Positions 61,655-64,000 of a DNA stretch of 64,000 nucleotides are shown here, in pieces. The notes below the pieces were generated by a model, which ran no database searches, had not been told where the DNA came from, and saw only the letters and a list, made by a program, of their open reading frames with translations. This DNA comes from Ramlibacter sp. (GTDB lineage: Bacteria; Pseudomonadota; Gammaproteobacteria; Burkholderiales; Burkholderiaceae_C), in the NCBI GenBank assembly GCA_019635415.1, contig JAHBZN010000002.1, positions 372,001 to 436,000 on the forward strand, written 5' to 3'. Both the position numbers and the translations under genes were made by a program. How positions within the stretch are numbered: the first letter of the stretch is position 1; each line of letters starts with the position of its first letter.

Positions 61655-62356
61655 ATGACAAGACCGATGTTCAAGCAGGTACGCAAGCCAGTGAGCTGGG
61701 GAATGCGGGAATTCGGGCTGGGAAGGCCTTATCTGGTGACGCCTGAATTTGTCTGGCGCCAAACAAGCGCTGGTCGCTGGATTGCAATCGCCGTTGGCAT
61801 GGGCGGCGGCACGTTGTCCTACTTGGAACACATCCACGACCTGCCTGCGTTCGCTGTTGAGATGCTTGATGTATTTGGCAAGCAATCGGCGAACAAAACG
61901 CTTGAAGCCTTCATGGGCGAGCTGCTGAGTCCCATGTTGTGGATGGCGGCACTGTTGATGTTGACCTTCTTGGCTGGCGTCAGTCGCCTCAAAAATGGCG
62001 GCTTGGACCGCACACCAAATGACGCGCTGACGAAGGTAGTGACTGGCTGCTATGTCACGCTCATGAGCGGGCTGATGTTTGTCGCCACTGCATCAGCATG
62101 CTTTGCCACACTAGCGCTGGTCACTGGATACTGGCGCAATGCGTTGGGTTTCTCATTCGTGGTGGCTCTGGCGGCAATGCATGCGGCAGTTGTCTGGTCC
62201 GTGCTGAGGATGATGTTTGTTTTGGCTGACGACGACAACGACTCGGCGAGATCACGCGGCCTAGGGTTGTTGCTCGTTGGGGTGGTCGTCGCGATGCCTG
62301 TACTGCTCCCGCTTGCTGAACGGGCTGAAGCACTCGCCAGATCCTTGAGCATCTAA
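61655..62356 (+). CDS. Integral membrane protein of unknown function
   Basis: The 233-residue protein has about five hydrophobic helices (near 44-63, 92-112, 126-152, 158-182, 206-223) and short loops with GRPYLVTPEFVWRQ before the first. ATG 61655 has AGGGGCC upstream. No conserved motif is recognised. The tail ends AEALARSLSI. It is downstream of the TGACAC array and inverted repeat, which may control it. Confidence 0.68.
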   Translation: MTRPMFKQVRKPVSWGMREFGLGRPYLVTPEFVWRQTSAGRWIAIAVGMGGGTLSYLEHIHDLPAFAVEMLDVFGKQSANKTLEAFMGELLSPMLWMAALLMLTFLAGVSRLKNGGLDRTPNDALTKVVTGCYVTLMSGLMFVATASACFATLALVTGYWRNALGFSFVVALAAMHAAVVWSVLRMMFVLADDDNDSARSRGLGLLLVGVVVAMPVLLPLAERAEALARSLSI

Positions 62357-62623
62357 ACGTGACTGGCCATGACATGGACCTGTGCGCCCCTACAGGCAAA
62401 ACCTGGCCGCCCACCATCATTGGCGGTATGGGGCTGGAGCGCTACACCTTTGCCGTCTTCGCCCCTTGAGGAGCTGCGTCAAGTTAGCCTATGCGATCCT
62501 GACTTGCAAGAACAGGTGGCGCCACAGCCCCCCCTTAAGACACCCGCACGTGCCCGCCACCGAGCAGGTAAAGTGATCCCATAAGCAGAACAGATTCCCA
62601 CTTCTCACCGACCTTGCCCTGTC

Positions 62624-63001
62624 ATGAAAAACTCGTTTCTTGCACGTATCGCAACCATCGCCCTGATCGCATCCACAGCAGGCTGTGCATCTGTCGCCGT
62701 CAGCAACGATGCCATCGAACAAAACACAGCGTTCACCCTCGGCTTGCCCAAGGGAAGCTTCACCATTTCTGACCGAGTGGATGATGGCGTGAAGTCCACT
62801 TACGTCGTCAAAACCAATACTGGCAAGCTGTACAGCTGCTACGTGACCGGCTCTGTGGGCATCACGGGCCGCGTTGTCTCTGATGCCATTTGCCAAGCAC
62901 AGCAAGGCCGGCCTTCGTCCAAGCCTGCAGTATCGGCGAGCGGCAGCGGCAGTTCAGCTTCGTGCAATGCCTTGCTCAAGGCTGCTGGCAAGTGTCAGTG
63001 A
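62624..63001 (+). CDS. Small predicted lipoprotein
   Basis: A 125-residue lipoprotein: MKNSFLARIATIALIASTAGC with lipobox TAGC, a compact domain (FTISDRVDDGVKSTYVVKTN, SCYVTGSVGITGRVVSDAIC), then a Ser/Gly-rich stretch and a second Cys pair at the end (CNALLKAAGKCQ). Four Cys in the mature part could form disulfides. The family is not recognised. The upstream gap 62357-62623 holds no supported gene. Confidence 0.72.
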   Translation: MKNSFLARIATIALIASTAGCASVAVSNDAIEQNTAFTLGLPKGSFTISDRVDDGVKSTYVVKTNTGKLYSCYVTGSVGITGRVVSDAICQAQQGRPSSKPAVSASGSGSSASCNALLKAAGKCQ

Positions 63002-63090
63002 GCTAACTGAAGAGCGATGATGACGCCTGCTGAAACGGAGTTGTCCTCCCTTTGCAACGTGCGCACTACCAAAGCACCGAGCAAACCCCG

Positions 63091-63957
63091 TTAATTCTCA
63101 GGCAGCCAGACCGCCTCTTGCTCCAGCGCGAGACCCAATCGCTGCATCTGCTCTGCGAGTTCCAGCATGTAAGCGGGGAGATGATCAACGGCACCGGTGA
63201 AGTAGCGCAAAGTGTCTCGCCAGAGCTGGTTGCTGCCGTAGCGTGCGAGCTTGCTTTCCCAACAAGGCATCAACCAGCACTCGCACGTGGCGCCTAAAAC
63301 CTGATGCAAACGCGCGAAGTTGGCCAGGCCGACACCGTCGTAATCTGGGAAATGGATCACCCGGCTGGCTCGGGGACGGCGACCCAGCCACGACTGCAGC
63401 CTGCCGTCGAGTTGCCCGCCGTAGTAAAGCACCGTGGCATGCGTGCCTTCGGGCAGCCAGTCAGTGCGGTCAAACAGGGCCTGATTCTCGACCAGCCAAA
63501 GAACCTGATCACTGTGCCAAGCATCGTCGGGTTGAACGCATAGAGTGGCTGCGCCGAAGTCTCGGGTGACGGGGCTCAGCGCCAGCTCCACACCGCGTTC
63601 GTCGTCGCGCCAGGTCACCTCATGCCCGACCGCCTTGAGAAGCGGGTAATAGCTGTCGTGTTGATGATGCCGGGCCTTGCTGTTGCGCGCATGTGCTACG
63701 TGCTGTGCGCGTCGTGGGATTTGATAGGCGATAGAGGTCTCCACCTGAGGGGAGAGCTCGGTGATATGAGCCGCGAACACCGCCTGATCGCAAACGTTGT
63801 ACACGTCCCCTCGCCCTTGGCGCTGGCAGGTCACGGCCCCCGTTTGCCGTGCAAAGCAATCTAGGGCGCTGCGCTGCGCAGTGGTGAACTGACTGGCGGG
63901 TAATGGGCTCTTACCTTGCAGCTTGAGCAGTGCTGCGCGAAGGGCTTGATCTGCCAT
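63091..63957 (-). CDS. Toprim-domain protein, JetD/MksG-like
   Basis: The 288-residue protein has a helical N terminus with a winged-helix-like region (residues 5-130) and a C-terminal toprim fold. Key residues are Glu157 in VLWLVENQALF, GGQLDGRLQSW, and the DxD motif VIHFPDYDGVGLANF (Asp205/Asp207). JetD/MksG nuclease subunits of Wadjet plasmid-defence complexes show this layout; a match to the DUF7281 group is likely but unverified. ATG 63957 overlaps the stop of an upstream gene (TGATG), as jetD follows the SMC gene jetC. Partner genes would lie beyond the window. Confidence 0.7.
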   Translation of the reverse strand: MADQALRAALLKLQGKSPLPASQFTTAQRSALDCFARQTGAVTCQRQGRGDVYNVCDQAVFAAHITELSPQVETSIAYQIPRRAQHVAHARNSKARHHQHDSYYPLLKAVGHEVTWRDDERGVELALSPVTRDFGAATLCVQPDDAWHSDQVLWLVENQALFDRTDWLPEGTHATVLYYGGQLDGRLQSWLGRRPRASRVIHFPDYDGVGLANFARLHQVLGATCECWLMPCWESKLARYGSNQLWRDTLRYFTGAVDHLPAYMLELAEQMQRLGLALEQEAVWLPEN

Positions 63958-64000
63958 CAGGCCTCCAGGGGTTCGATGATCTGCCAGCTGAAGCGGCTGA
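63957..64000 (-). CDS. C-terminal end of the gene upstream of the toprim protein (partial)
   Basis: Fourteen codons reading SRFSWQIIEPLEA and a TGA at 63957-63959 end in the start codon of the toprim gene. The stop/start overlap makes translational coupling probable. In a Wadjet operon this position would be an SMC-like ATPase (JetC), but too little is visible to identify it. Confidence 0.6.
   Translation of the reverse strand, partial: SRFSWQIIEPLEA

Noticed and set aside
62369..62584. 71-codon frame between the membrane protein and lipoprotein genes
   Set aside because: There is no ribosome site and a proline-rich chance composition. Another frame here (near 62372-62470) spells a short peptide ending FAVFAP that may be a gene remnant, but I could not support it.

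Overview
The window is a high-GC chromosome segment from a betaproteobacterium, most likely Burkholderiales, family Comamonadaceae. The evidence is the ftsA-ftsZ-lpxC end of the division/cell-wall cluster, the block pilB-pilC-pilD-coaE-zapD-yacG-mutT-(DUF815)-argJ, a fused IcmF acyl-CoA mutase, and a family of short palindromic repeats of a kind I associate with this group. No rRNA operon, CRISPR array or intact tRNA gene was found.

Layout. 1-10446: core genes for division, envelope and DNA metabolism (ftsA end, ftsZ, lpxC, a response regulator, ruvC, CdsA-like and PlsC-like lipid enzymes, an HNH orphan, mtgA, aroE, a TonB-like protein, an RNase II/R-type exoribonuclease). 10478-13911: a small decayed integron. 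It has an integron integrase with two large deletions that still carries a LexA-type box upstream, three same-direction gene cassettes with recognisable attC sites, and an IS110/IS1111-type transposase remnant. 13988-48075: core and housekeeping genes, including rodA, a PAS-HisKA protein without an ATPase domain followed by a REC-adenylate cyclase-Ser/Thr kinase fusion and a small K+ channel, tldD, aroG behind an aromatic-rich leader peptide and attenuator, mpl, an acyl-CoA synthetase, accBC, prmA, icmF behind a LiuR-like operator, argJ, zapD, coaE and pilDCB. 48204-64000: an integrative element whose right end is outside the window. It begins at the 3' half of a tRNA-Pro gene, followed by a tyrosine integrase.

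Cargo of the 48-64 kb element: a PAAR-effector-immunity-like triplet (49757-51478); a cluster with an XRE regulator, two lipoproteins, a zinc-ribbon membrane protein and a Lon-like AAA+ ATPase with a divergent HTH gene (51511-56736); a translationally coupled operon of a large serine recombinase and two ParB-like proteins (56945-60287); lipoproteins and a membrane protein around an 11-bp-periodic TGACAC array (60503-63001); and, at the edge, a toprim protein resembling the nuclease subunit of Wadjet/MksBEFG systems, coupled to an upstream gene that runs off the window.

The most promising candidates for undescribed biology are the recombinase/ParB/ParB operon, the PAAR-glycine-zipper module, the integron cassette encoding a deoxyribohydrolase-like protein, the split phosphorelay feeding a cyclase-kinase fusion, and the dispersed repeat that has entered coding sequences in frame. 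All functional assignments were made by reading the sequence. No database search was possible.
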